Shown: positions 19,748-31,788 of the stretch, in pieces
Layout of the letters: each line of letters opens with the position of its first letter
Numbering within the stretch: the stretch's first letter is position 1
Source of the DNA: Chrysoperla carnea
Taxonomy: Eukaryota > Arthropoda > Insecta > Neuroptera > Chrysopidae
Direction: 5' to 3'
DNA length: 64,000 nucleotides
NCBI RefSeq assembly: GCF_905475395.1
Contig: NC_058339.1
Coordinates: 93,878,520-93,942,519, forward strand
The notes under the pieces: model-generated
Database searches by the model: none
Told to the model about the DNA's origin: nothing
Seen by the model: only the letters and a program-made list of their open reading frames with translations
Made by a program: the position numbers and the translations under genes

Positions 19748-22700
19748 ATGGATGTAATGTCTAGTAATCATATAAAAGCTTTATTAAGTAAGTATGCACT
19801 ATTTTAATATATAAATAAATATCTATTTATTATACAGGGTGTCCTCCTCCTTTTTGTAAGTTGACATATGCTTATAACAACTTTTGTCTATAAAACTGAT
19901 TGGTGTGTAAGCGCACAGCTTTCAAGCTCAATAAATATATAGACGAAGAAAAAACGTTCGAAACGTCAACTCTGCTCAATGAACAAACTTAATAATTAGT
20001 CAATTTCAGTCAGAGTCAAGTGGTTTAATTTTTAGTTACAATGCTTCTGCTTGGCTGTCCTTTTAGCTATCTATCCGTGTATTGGATCAAGAAATGAAAT
20101 AGTACTTTTTGTCATAGAATTTTATTTTCTACTTGATGCAATATAAACGTACGGTAATTACAGGACACCCTATATATGTATTTATTAATTTTGATATTGA
20201 TTTGATATCTATACTTATATAGATAAAGCAATACATGAATGTAGTTCAAGTATACAAGAACGTGAAGCAGCTATCGATGAATTTTATAAAGTATTAAAGA
20301 AAACTAAAGATGGTGTTGCATATGGTGTTCATTTATTAGCTGAAAAGATTGCTGATTCACCTGAACAAGAATCATTAGAAGCCTTAGATGTAAGTATTTA
20401 ATATTTAGTACTAGCTGTCAACTACCCGCTTCGTGGATCAACTATGTTGTCATTATCCTCTTTTTGTTCACAATTTCGTCGATTTATTATTTTGGTGCGG
20501 AATCCTAATTTTAGGTCAAAAATTTTAGCTGTACCCTGCCACGCTTCGTTGAGGTACATTATATATAGAATTAAATATAAGAAGTATCTAGTAAAATTTG
20601 ATAACCTTCCGATAGATAAAAGAGTTCTATCGACGGAAGTGAAAACTTAAAACTTTGAAATAACTGTGTTCACGGACTGGCTCTTGGCCTTTGGCTTGAT
20701 CTTCAGCCTTTGGTGCTTTGGCCTGGCTGGAGCAATCGACAGAGCTATTTTCGCATTTATAATATTAGTAAGGATTTAGAAATATTGTTTTATTTTATTA
20801 TTATATTATTTGAAATGAAAACTTCTTTTCTCGCCCGAGAACAACGGTTCTCGCCCGAGCACTAAAGTTAAGCAACATTGAGTACAATTAGTTCTAGGAT
20901 GGGTAACCATTTGAAAACACGGATTTAAGTTGCTGATGATCTTTTTTTTTTATATGTATTTTTAAATAATAATAAAGATTGTAATTGATTTGAATAGGTT
21001 CTAGATAAATGTATGTATCGATGTGGTGTTGTATTTCGTAGTGAAGTAAATAAATTTCGTTTCTTAAATGAATTAATAAAGATAGTATCACCTAAATATA
21101 AAGGTTTACATAAATCACCATTAGTACGTTATCGCATCTTATTATCAATGCATCATTGGGTTAAATCTTATCAACAAGAATATAAGATTAAAGAAGCTTA
21201 TGAGATGTTAAAACGTCAAGGTATCATTATTGAAGATGTTCATGGTAATATGTCACCAATATTAAGTGGTTATAATAATACTAATAGTGGAAGTAGTGGA
21301 AATAAAATAATTACATCATCATCATCATCATCAGTAGTACCAGTTGTACCAGTAACAGTAGCTACACCTAGTAGTAATGTTTGTACTAATGCTAGTGCTA
21401 CTAATGCTACTATATTTGAAGATGATGAGAAATCTAAATTATTAAAAAAATTATTACGTAGCAAGAATCCAGATGATTTACAAGCAGCTAACAAACTTAT
21501 TAAAACAATGGTTAAAGAGGTTTGTATTCTGTAATTGAATAAAGATTAATTAATATTAATATTGATTTGTAATTGATTTGTATTTGTAATTGTATTTAAG
21601 GATGAAAAACGTTGTGAATTAGAAACAAAACGTTCAATAGAATTACAAACAGTTCATAATAATGCTAAATTATTAAATGAAATGTTAGATTCATATTGTT
21701 TAGATGGTGCTAATGGTGCTAATGGTGCTAGTTCTACAACTACTAATAATGAATTAGAATTAATTAAAGAATTATATCAAAGTTGTGAACGTTTAAGACC
21801 ACATGTATTTCAATTAGCATCTGATACACAAAAAAATGAAGAACTATTAAGTAAGTAATTATTAATTATTATTATTTATACTTTACTTTATTTATTTATT
21901 TATATTTCATTAGTAATACTTAGTAGTTAGTACTAGTCTAGACTAGCTAACTAGATTCATCAGTTTAATTTGTAATATGTGCAAAATTATAAGCAAAAGT
22001 GTGTCCAACTTAAAACTATTTAAAATTTTAAAGAGCTATATCTTAGCGAAAAATGATTGAATCTGAATGAAATTAAAAAAAAATACTGATTAATAGATTG
22101 ATAGATCCCAGGGTGATAAAACTGGTAGAAACCTAACATAACGAACAAAAGTTTGAACCCTTCCCTTGTATAATTCCTGTGCAGAGGCCTGGGTGTGATA
22201 CAGGCCCCTGCACAGGAAGTATTCAAGGGAGTTGTTCAAACTTTTGCTTATCATAAGGTCAATAAAAAAAAACTCTTGTAAAAGAAAATCTTTTCGAGTA
22301 AGAGAAAATTTCATTAGAATTTAATAGAAGTTAATTCTGTGGCATACAGAAAAAACTTTTCTAAAACTTGGTGCGCATCAATTTCTACAATGACATGTAA
22401 ATTGAGGGAGGCTAAATCGTTTAGCCGTTCTTAAAAATTATCGTATTCATCGCAAATACTGATATGTGAGGACTTTGAACATTTTTCTAAACTCTTGTAC
22501 ATCGTTTTCTCTTCATTCAATCATTTGTTTGACAGCTTCTCAAAAATGGGTGTGTGTATTTTTACTCAATGGGAGGGGTTTTGACCGCCAAAACTCCTCC
22601 TTTGTGCACGGACCTTACAGATTGATTATACTACCTGTTGTGTGGTATTTATATGATATCTTCAATGAATCAATTAATCAAGCATTCCATCTGATTCAAT

Positions 22701-25467
22701 CCATATTATTAAAATTGATATTTAAATTAAATTATTATTTAACTATTTTAATAAATAAATATTATTTTGAATTTAGATCTTAATGGTGATTATTCAACAT
22801 TAACTAAATATAATAATAATAATAATATAAATAAATTGAAGCACTTTTGGTCGCTTGCTAAACAATTTGGTAATAATATTTATATAAGTATTGATTATTA
22901 ATTCTTTCATTTTAATTTAATTTAATATCAGTTTAAATTTAATTTATTTGCTGCATTTAATTAATATTAAAATGGTTTGCTTGCGACCACAGATGCTTTT
23001 TATTTTATTTACAATCAAAACTAATTAATTATATTATAATTATAAACATCATTCACCTTTTTCACTTTGTTCACCCTCTTTTTTAAAAACGGTTCAACAT
23101 ATAAATAAAAATTTTTAGATAAAAGTTGTAGAAAATCTTCTACAACTTTTATAATAAATATAAATATGATTAAAAGCATAAGAAACGAGATATTTACAAA
23201 AAACTGATTTTCGTTATTTTGTACCTTGAATATCTAAAGGCACGTACACACGTGATCATATATATCTGTTAAGACAACATTTGTACTATTTATCAAAACA
23301 AAGGTTTATATTAAAATTCAGCTTACTCCGTTGGATTCCAAGTTGAAACCCTATTATGATTGGAACAGTAATTAAATATTGTATGATGTATTATTTATAA
23401 TTATAGTTTTGATTCATTCATTATATTACATATTAAATATTTATATTTTATTTAGTACAGTTTAGTACTACATCTGTTTGCAGTATAAATAAATGTACAA
23501 GGGTTGTATTAAATACATAACATAGTGTTGTAAATACTTTTTTTAATTAGAGTAATTATGAAATATACGAATTTACGGAAGGACCATACTTATAAGAAAG
23601 ATGGTGCTACATTTGTTTATTTTTTACATGTATATTACTCATAAGTATGCTTATGTTAGAGTAATTGCCTTGGGGTGGGACACATTTATACTATAGGGTT
23701 CGTTATGATACTGAAAAATAGTAGGTCTATCCATGAACCATGTTTAAAACAGCAGGTGTGCTTTGACGTCAACAAACTTCAGGTGAGAGAGAGATGGTCA
23801 AAGAAAGGCTGGTTTGAACTTGGGAATGACAGAGACGTTACTTAGCATTATTAATTAAAATATAAATATTTAATAAAATATATATTTATTATAATTAATA
23901 AAATAAATAAATTAAATAAAATGAAGTTAAATTAAATATATATGTTATGTTTTTTTAGATGATATATTAGAAGCAAGTGTTGCATTAGGTGAAGTTTATG
24001 AAAAATATAAAAGAATTATAATACAAGGTTGTACAAATACAACAATAACAACAACAACATTAACAACAAGTATAAATAAACAACAACCACAACCACATAC
24101 AACAACAACAACAACAACATGTAATAATATTATTGATACAACAGATATTGTTGATCAAACAACAACATCATTATATAATAATAGTTATTGTTCAGATTTA
24201 TTACAAATAAATAATATAACAACAACAACAACAACAACAACAACAGATGATTTATTAGATTTAACAACACCAACAACAACAACAAAAACATTACAATCAT
24301 CATTATTAAATAGTAATAATGATGATATTATTGAATTAAATGATATATTTAATAATACAACAACAACAACAACATTAAATAATTTATTATTACAACCAAT
24401 ACAACAACAACAACAACAATATAATAATAATAAATTAATAACAAATACAACAACAACAACAAAATGTAATGATGATGATGATGTTAGTGGTGGTGGTGGT
24501 GGTGATGCATTCAAAGAATTAAATTTATTAAGTGAACAATTATTAAAACAAAATTTAAATCAAATAACAACAACAACAACAACAACAAATAATAATCATG
24601 ATTTATTTAATATTATTGATACAACAACAACATCTGATACATTAACAACAACAACAACAACTGATAATAACAAGTAAGTATTATATTATAAAATGACTTA
24701 AGTTGTGTTTAATAATAAATAAAATAAATATTTTTAGATTATTAATAAATGATTTAAGAAGTAATGAACAACAACAAACAATACCAACAACAACAACAAC
24801 AAATTTATTATCATTAGCAACAACATCAACAACATGTTTAGAAGAAGAAGATAATAAAGATAAAGAAGATAAAGAACAAGAACATGTTATAAATAATAGT
24901 AATAATGATGATAATAGTAATAAATTAATAAAAGAAGAATTAAATAAATTATTATTAAAAATGAATATAAAGGATATAAAATGTAATAATTTAAAAGAAC
25001 CAATAATATTATATAATAAAAATAATATTGAAATAAAATTAAATTATACTAAAAATAATTCAATAATAAATATTATAAATAATAAATATCAATATTATTG
25101 TTATGTTATAACAACAATAAATAAAAATATAAATAAAATAATAAATAATTATATATTTAATTGTATAAAAACAACAAATGATAAAGATAATAATACTGAT
25201 AATAATAAATATATAATTAAATTAGAAGAAATAAAAAATAAAACAACAACTTTATATAAATATGAACCAACATTTATATCAACAACAGAATTATTAAATA
25301 ATAATTATTTAACACAAATATTATTAATAACAAATACAAATAATACAAATATTAATATTAAATTAAAATATATGATTTGTTATACAATATGTAATGCTGA
25401 TACATCTGATTTAGAAGAACAAGATTTAATATCTGATACTGATTATATAAAATTTAATTTATATTAA
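19748..25467 (+). CDS. Gga: GGA-family clathrin adaptor (VHS-GAT-hinge-GAE)
   Basis: Exons 19748-19787, 20223-20389, 20998-21519, 21601-21850, 23959-24673 and 24738-25467 join in frame to 807 residues. GGA proteins are Arf-dependent monomeric adaptors that load cargo into clathrin carriers at the trans-Golgi. A VHS domain fills about residues 5-150 (KFRFLNELIKIVSPKY, EAYEMLKRQGI). A GAT-like helical region covers about 200-330. A hinge of roughly 300 residues is almost wholly Thr, Asn and Gln runs but keeps a clathrin box LLDL at 24252-24263. A C-terminal gamma-ear (about 650-807) has the LTQILLITNTN strand. The start ATG is the first in the frame and is followed by MDVMSSNHIKALL. The product is longer than usual because of the hinge. 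Introns hold a 5S-derived fragment, hairpins and an ACAGGGTGTCC element. Confidence 0.92.
19841..20173. mobile_element. Miniature element with ACAGGGTGTCC ends in Gga intron 1
   Basis: Left end TATACAGGGTGTCC, right end GGACACCCTATA, about 330 bp, TA-flanked. No long frame. Ends resemble those at 46.17-46.79 kb, and TACAGGGTGTCC also occurs alone near 63314. Confidence 0.6.
20840..20951 (+). pseudogene. 5S rRNA-derived fragment (5S pseudogene or head of a 5S-type SINE)
   Basis: From about 20844 to 20937 the sequence follows the 3' two-thirds of animal 5S rRNA: CGGTTCTCGCCCGAGCAC, AAGTTAAGCAACATTGAG (A-box region), TTAGTTCTAGGATGGGTAACC (C-box region, written in parts), then TTGAAAACACGG. A T10 run at about 20942-20951 fits a Pol III terminator. 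The first third of 5S is not present; instead TCTCGCCCGAGAACAA partly repeats the following block. It lies in Gga intron 2 on the Gga strand. Several bases differ from the conserved 5S, so a working 5S gene is unlikely. Confidence 0.75.
22125..22262. repeat. Strong hairpin in Gga intron 4
   Basis: The left arm includes AAAAGTTTGAAC and TTCCTGTGCAGAGGCCTG. The right arm includes CAGGCCCCTGCACAGGAA and GTTCAAACTTTTG, around a 10-base loop at 22191-22200. Core arms are about 45 bases with a few mismatches, and weaker pairing extends outward. GC content is higher than around it. It may be a miniature foldback element or a precursor of small RNA; it would be transcribed with Gga. Confidence 0.65.
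22837..23005. repeat. Inverted-repeat pair around 110 bp in Gga intron 4
   Basis: AAGCACTTTTGGTCGCTTGC at the left is mirrored by GCTTGCGACCACAGATGCTT at the right. Probably a short miniature element. Confidence 0.5.
23121..23151. repeat. Perfect short palindrome
   Basis: AAAAGTTGTAGAA and its exact complement TTCTACAACTTTT are separated by a few bases, giving a tight hairpin within Gga intron 4. Confidence 0.7.
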
Positions 25468-26582
25468 GTACTTGAATATCATCATCAGTTATCACTTTAT
25501 GAGTAAATATGCCATTTATTATCTAAATAAATGTTTAAACGAATGAACGTACATACATACATACATACGTACCATCAAACTAAATGTGAATTAAATATTG
25601 AATTAAATATTACATGAATTAATTAAATTATATAGAAATAATTATTTATATATTTATAATAATATAGAATGAACTACTAATATAGAAACAAACAAACAAA
25701 TAGATAGTAATAATATTTAAATCTAGTCATATTTATTTATAATTATTATTAATTATTTATATTAATGTGATATTAAATAAATAAATGTTAAGTAATAAAT
25801 AAATAAATAGTAGTACTTAGTTAATTAAATTTAATTTTATATATCTATATTTATGTAATTAATTAATTGACTATTGAACAGATCTCATTAATAATAATAA
25901 TAATAATAATATGAGAACTGTAAGTTATTGATTATAAATGTATTTACTTACTTATTTATTGATTGTACTATAATGATGATGTCATGTATTTACTTACTTA
26001 CTTAATTTATAATTGTTTGACTTAACTTACATAATTATCAAATGAAAATAAACAATTGTTTAAATACCATGTATAGACAATGTTGATTACAGAATCGTTT
26101 GTTTTTAACATTATGTAAGTAACGAAAGATAGTCACTCTTTTTAGACACAAATAAAATACTTACGAGTAAACATTGATGTTTATGAACAAATATTTATTA
26201 CAAACAAGAGAAAAATAAATATTTCAAACTCGACCTCACTTTTTACGCCCTAAGCACGTTGTAGAAATTTTAGCTTGATATCTTTTTTCGTTTTTGAATT
26301 ATCATGTTGACAGACGAACGGACAACCGAAAATGGACTAATGTATATTTCATGTAATTTTAAAATTAAAATTTGGAAGCTTAAAGTGACACATTTGAAGC
26401 AGAACTTACATAAATGTGAATGTAATGTAATGTAATGTTAACTAATAAATAATAAAAGACGTAAATATTATTAACTAAAAATTAAATAATATATATTTAT
26501 TAAAAAATAATATTAATATATACATAATTAATTGTAATATTTATATTTATATTTATATGTAATTAAGTAATTAATTTATTAT
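25468..26582. other. Intergenic, Gga and Lst8 3' ends converge
   Basis: AT-rich with CATA and TTTAC simple repeats. The only structured part is a degraded copy of dispersed family F at about 26060-26370. No gene seen. Confidence 0.6.
26060..26370. repeat. Dispersed repeat family F, degraded copy
   Basis: Shares CCATGTATAGACAATGTT, CGACCTCACTTTTTACG, TTTTAGCTTGATATCTTT and CAACCGAAAATGGACTAAT with copies at 53.3 (reverse), 54.7 and 61.3 kb. No inverted ends recognised; class unknown. Confidence 0.6.
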
Positions 26583-27659
26583 TTAAATAATTTCATCTCT
26601 AAATGCTAATGCAGTAACAGCTTTCTGATGTCCTAAATATTCACGTTCCATTTGTCCAGTTTCAACATTCCATAATCTAGCTAAATTATCTGATGATGCT
26701 AAATATAAATAAATATTAATTAAAAATATTAAATATTAAATTTAATTGATAATTATTAATTATTACCTGTAAATACATATTGTGAATCGGCACTAAAAGC
26801 AGCATCCCAAACCCAACGTTGTATATCATGTTTTAATTCTTGTACTAATGAAAAGTCTGATGTCTTCCATACACGTGCTGATTGATCAGCTGATGTTGTT
26901 ACTAATAAACTATTAATTAATAATTAATATTAAATCTATTTAAATATCAATCAGTACTTACGATGAATCTGGACTAAATTTACAACGTAACGCATAACGT
27001 TTATGTGCTTCAATCTTATGTTTAGGATTCAATTTAGTTGGTTCATCATCACCATCACCAGATGTTAAACTCCAAATATAACAATGACCTTTATTATTCA
27101 CAGCAGCCATAAACTGTCCATCTGGATCAATACAGATCGATTGTATCGATGCTTCTGGTTCTGGTATCAATTGTTCGTTATGATCCGTTTTCAAGTCCCA
27201 CAAGTGTATGATACCAGACTGATCCCCTACCACTAATTCTGATTGATTTGGATGTAAGTAGACACAATTAACAGGAGCGTTCACTTCAAATATCCGTTGA
27301 CATTGTAAGTTTCTACTTCTCAAGTCCCATATACGTGCACTACAATCTTCGCCACCCGTGTACATCCATTTGCCATCCTCTTGGAAGCCAACACTTGTCA
27401 CGTTCTTAACGATGCCCTCGTAGTTGATGATCGGTGTTGGATTGTTCGATAACAAATCATACATTCGAATGTGTTGATAACCTGCTGCCGCTAACAGTTG
27501 CTTGTCAGGTGTAATTTCTAAGGCATTCACTTGACTATCAGCATGTTGACAGGTTCGTTGACAGATGCCAGTGTGTGCTTGCCATATTTTAATTGTATGA
27601 TCGTATCCACCAGTTGCAAATATTACTTGATCACTGGTTACCGCTGTCTCTACTGACAT
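26583..27659 (-). CDS. Lst8: LST8: WD40 subunit of TOR complexes
   Basis: Exons 27659-26962, 26909-26767 and 26698-26583 join to 318 residues. LST8 binds the TOR kinase domain and is a core subunit of TORC1 and TORC2. The protein is a seven-bladed WD40 propeller throughout: it begins with [16 protein letters not shown]. Later blades carry [40 protein letters not shown] and [15 protein letters not shown], and it ends [15 protein letters not shown]. Length and blade sequences match mLST8/GbL (about 313-326 residues in other animals). Exon 1 is visibly less AT-biased at third positions than most exons in this window. Head-to-head with ANKMY2, 850 bp apart, with a family B element between. Confidence 0.96.
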
Positions 27660-27861
27660 TTTATTTACCTCTCTAAGTCTAAACTAATTATTATTATTGT
27701 AAACTTAACCACACTATTTTAATAATTATTTACTATATTCACATCAATACAAAAAACAACTAGCTGTTACTCATTCGCTTCAATATCTAAAACGATAATG
27801 TCAACTTTTACAACTGCCTTTTTCGGCTTCCTTAAAGCCGTTTTACCTTATAAAAAAAAAT

Positions 27862-28105
27862 AATAATGTTAATTGTAAAAAAATTATAATCGCTGAATGA
27901 GTTTCAAAAAAGTTTTTATCATGAAGAAAATTTATTGTAGATTCTGTTTATGTAAAATAAAACATTACCTTACTACGCTTTACAAAAAGAAAACATAAAA
28001 AACTTTAATTTTTGAATTTTTTTTTATATTTTTATAACATTTTTTTACATTTACGTCATACAAATTGCCTAGTTGACTAGTCATGTGACAACCGTACCAC
28101 TTTAA
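27862..28105. mobile_element. Family B element, left end lost
   Basis: The interior follows the other copies: AATAATGTTAATTGT, CATTACCTTACTACGC and GTCATACAAATTGCCTAG. The right end is CGTACCACT before TTAA. The left AGTGGTT end is absent. It sits in the shared upstream region of Lst8 and ANKMY2. Confidence 0.65.
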
Positions 28106-28511
28106 TAAACAAAACTAGAATAAAATGTTTATAGCAATTTAAATTATGACTTGTAGAAAAAACATCAAATATAAATGAAACAGTCTATTTTTAAATGTAT
28201 GTCTGTGAGTCTATGTATATGAAGTAAAGTGAAGTGAGCGTTATATTTATGTGGAGCCATTTTAATTTATTATCAATGAAGTGAATATAGATATAGATAT
28301 AAAAGTTGATGCTTGAAGCTTGAAGTGTGGTTGAGGTAAAGATATTGATATTAATTTTTAATAATATTTAATATTTAATTTATTAATTAAAGTTAATAAT
28401 TAACATTTTAATTGTATTAAAGTGTTTGTTATTTGTAGATAATTGTTAATTTTATTCAATCAAATCAACAAATAATTATATTTGAATAATATCAAAAAAT
28501 AAATAAATAAA
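28106..28511. promoter_or_regulatory. Presumed bidirectional promoter side toward ANKMY2
   Basis: Gene-free stretch upstream of the ANKMY2 ATG, opposite the Lst8 start. Only AT-rich simple sequence and ATATAGATATAGATATA near 28288 are seen. Promoter role is inferred from position alone. Confidence 0.3.
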
Positions 28512-29926
28512 ATGGCAAATGAAATGAATACTACAAGTGAATTGGAGGATGTTAATAAAGTTGTTGGTGGTGGTGCTGGTGGTGTTGGAAGTGATAAAGT
28601 AGTTACAGATGATGAAAAACAAATATTTGAAATGGTTACAAAGAATGATATTGTTGGCTTACAAATGTTATTACAAAAGATTGGAGCTGGTGCAGATGTG
28701 TACGATGAGAATGGTATGACACCATTACAACATGCTGCTTATAAAGGACATAAAGAGATGGTACAATTATTATTAGATCAGGTAAATTAAATATTGAATA
28801 AATAATTGTTTTAATTTAAATAAATATAATTTATATTTTATATTATATACAGGGTGCTGATGTAAATTCATGTAAACATGAACATAAATATACAGCATTA
28901 CATTTTGGTGCATTAAATGGTTCATTAGATATATGTTTATTATTATTAGAAGCTGGTGCTTGTACAACAACATTAAATACGGTATCACGTACACCTGCAC
29001 AAATGGCTGCATTTGTTGGTAATCATGAATGTGTTGCATTAATTAATAATTTTATTACAACAAAATCATTAAAATTATTACTAGAAATCAATAATCATAT
29101 AACAAGAGTTATACAACCATCATTATTATTAAATAATTTTATTGATTTATTACATAAATTTATAATAAATATTAATATATCACCAATAAATATATTAATA
29201 AAATTAAAATCATCAGAATTATTATATAAAAATATTACAATAATAAAAGAAATATTACAATTATTAATAAAAGATGAAATGAATAATAAAACAAAAACAA
29301 TAACAAATATTAATAATAATAATAATAATGAAATATTAGCATTTAAATATCATTATATGAATTATATATTACAAATAATAGAAAATAAAATTAATAATAA
29401 TAAAGATAAATCTGATAATTGTAATAATATAATTGATATTATTGAATTATATATACGTAAATTATTAAAATCAACAGATTTAATTGATTTATTAATCAAA
29501 GATTGTGTACGTGAATTTATTTATCGTGATACAACAATATTTAGATCATTAATAACATCATTAACAACAAATAATACTACAAATGATTCTGATGATGAAC
29601 TATTAAAACCATTATTTATATTAATTTGTTTAATTAATGGTCAACAATATTGTTACATGTTAAATAATAATAATAATTGTTGTATAACATGTTTACAATT
29701 TAAACCAAATAAGAAATGTTCGAAATGTAAACAAGTACAATATTGTGATCGTGAATGTCAACGTTTACATTGGTTTATACATAAAAAAATATGTCAACGT
29801 AATCAACAACAAAATATTAATAAAATAAATAATAAAACTAATAATACTAATACAACCACTAGTAATAATGTTGTTGATACTAATGAAATTACATCACAAA
29901 TACATAATATTTTATTAAAACAATAA
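28512..29926 (+). CDS. ANKMY2: ANKMY2: ankyrin-repeat and MYND zinc-finger protein
   Basis: Two exons, 28512-28781 and 28853-29926, give 447 residues (human ANKMY2 has 441). Three ankyrin repeats cover about residues 38-165: DENGMTPLQHAAYKGH, HKYTALHFGALNGS, and SRTPAQMAAFVGNHECV. The middle is helical and Asn/Lys-rich. A complete MYND zinc finger lies near the C-terminus: C367, C370, C379, C382, C388, C392, H400 and C404. ANKMY2 is known in vertebrates to act on ciliary trafficking of adenylyl cyclases with FKBP38 in Hedgehog signalling; a role in cilia here is inference. The intron is 71 bases long. Homology is clear from the order and spacing of all domains. Confidence 0.94.
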
Positions 29927-31788
29927 ATATATTTATATTGATTGTACTTCAATTATAGATTACAAATCATTTTAATTCATGTTTTTATTGTTGTAGTAGA
30001 ATGGAAATAAATATCTAAAAAAATAAAAAGTATCTTTAAAAATTTTACTTCGTACCCAAAAATCAATATTTTTAGATGGGTTAAAATAAATCCGTCTTTT
30101 TTTTTCTTTCAAATTTCAAAATAAACTAGTCATCAAATAAAATAAAACCATACCTCCCCCGTTTTCTAAGAAGTTGATTTTTTGGTACAAAACAACACTG
30201 TTTTCTGTATGATGATCATTTTTTAAAATTTAATTAATCGATATGTTGTTAAATAGTTTATTTAAAATGATAGAATAATAATCGTTTTGTAAAAGCTTGT
30301 ATTTGGAGGACAACACGTTCAAAGTGTTTTTAAAATTAATATTATAAAAGTGATTGTTATTACAAGTTAAAAATTAATATTTTTGGTTTGATACTTAAAC
30401 TTGTATTATTTATTTATTTATAATTTCATAAATAATACGTTTTTTTTTTTTTTTTTATAAATAAATTTTTTGGAATGTATTCTAAACAAAACATATTATA
30501 TTAAATATTAAAAAAATCCATATTAATTCATATAAATAATAAATATATATCAATTTAAATGTTTATATTCTGTATATTTAATTTAATAAATAAATAAATA
30601 AATATTAGTTATCAATCAGTTAACTAACAACAATCAATCAATTAATTTAAATTGTAACAACTTTATAAACAAACATTGAGGTAGATTTGTTTGTTAAGGC
30701 TTCAAACCTCCTTCAATCCTAGAACAACTACCTAGAACCACCTAGCGCAGCGGTATTATCATCATGGCTAGAACGAATCAAGTATTACTAATTCTTCTTT
30801 ATTCTAATTATCATGTTGGACTTTTGTATTTTGTGTTTGGATAATCTTTCTGGATAAGGACCTACCTGCTTAAGACAAGATGACAAATGAAGAATATGCA
30901 AAATAAGTAGGTAATTATCTTTGCTTTTTTTCTTATTAAGTGAATTGGAAAATTGAACATGTCTTGTTCATAAATGATTAAAATTATAGAAAATTTTTTA
31001 TTAGAAAGTTGCTCAATTAAAAAAATGATAACATTTATTCCGAAAAGTTAATAGTACAAGAACTGGCAACATTTTCCAGAATTAATTTTAAATATATGTT
31101 CAGTAGTCTAAATGTGACACTGTGATTTTACTTACATTTTACAGCTTTATTAATTTACAAATACACTATACAAAGTCTTGGTCATATATTTTGTAAACAT
31201 CTCCTTTATAGAAATGCACTATATCGATTTTGAGTGAATTCATACTCCCATTCCCATTTGGCCAATTTTTGGAATGGCTACATCGTGCCTATCAACTTTT
31301 TTGAGGGTTGGATCCACGCCTGTTATTGTTTTTATAGACGTAAAAAGAAGAAGCACAAGTTTTGCATGAATTTTGAAAGCAAACGTTTTCCATCGACTCC
31401 CATAAAAATCTACTGACAAGGAGTTTATCGATATAATAAGAACAATAATAAATAAATAATTAATTTGTATCTTCTTATATATATTGTTATCAGCAATCTT
31501 GGAAACGACTCCATCGATTTTCATAACATTTAGTATGGAAGGAATTTCGGAAGTGAAATATGAAAGGTCGATCATGTAAGTACTAAAAAGTACTAAATAA
31601 ATAAATAAGTAAATAATTTGTGTGTTATATATAATTTAATATATTTGAATATACAAAACAATAAATGAACATTTATAAGAACATAAAACAAAAAACACTT
31701 GTTGCATGTGTTCTTAAAAATTTAAAACAACATCATATTTAATTAATTTTATAAATGGTTTAATTAAATTAAAAGTGTTTGTTTTTAT
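29927..31788. other. Intergenic, ANKMY2 and RER1 3' ends converge
   Basis: No gene supported. Around 31160-31580 the sequence is less AT-rich and carries overlapping opposite-strand frames of 60 and 111 codons. It also has related inner stretches such as TCCATCGACTCCCATAAAAA and ACTCCATCGATTTTCATAAC. It looks like an old repeat, but I found no second copy in the window. Confidence 0.45.

Noticed and set aside
20840-20951. Functional 5S rRNA gene
   Set aside because: The first third of the molecule is missing and several conserved bases differ.
24185-24514. 109-codon reverse frame rich in Val and Cys
   Set aside because: It is the antisense of the Thr/Asn/Gln runs of the Gga hinge exon.
31240-31575. 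111-codon reverse frame overlapping a 60-codon forward frame
   Set aside because: No recognisable domain, no supporting exon structure, and inner repeated phrases suggest an old repeat.
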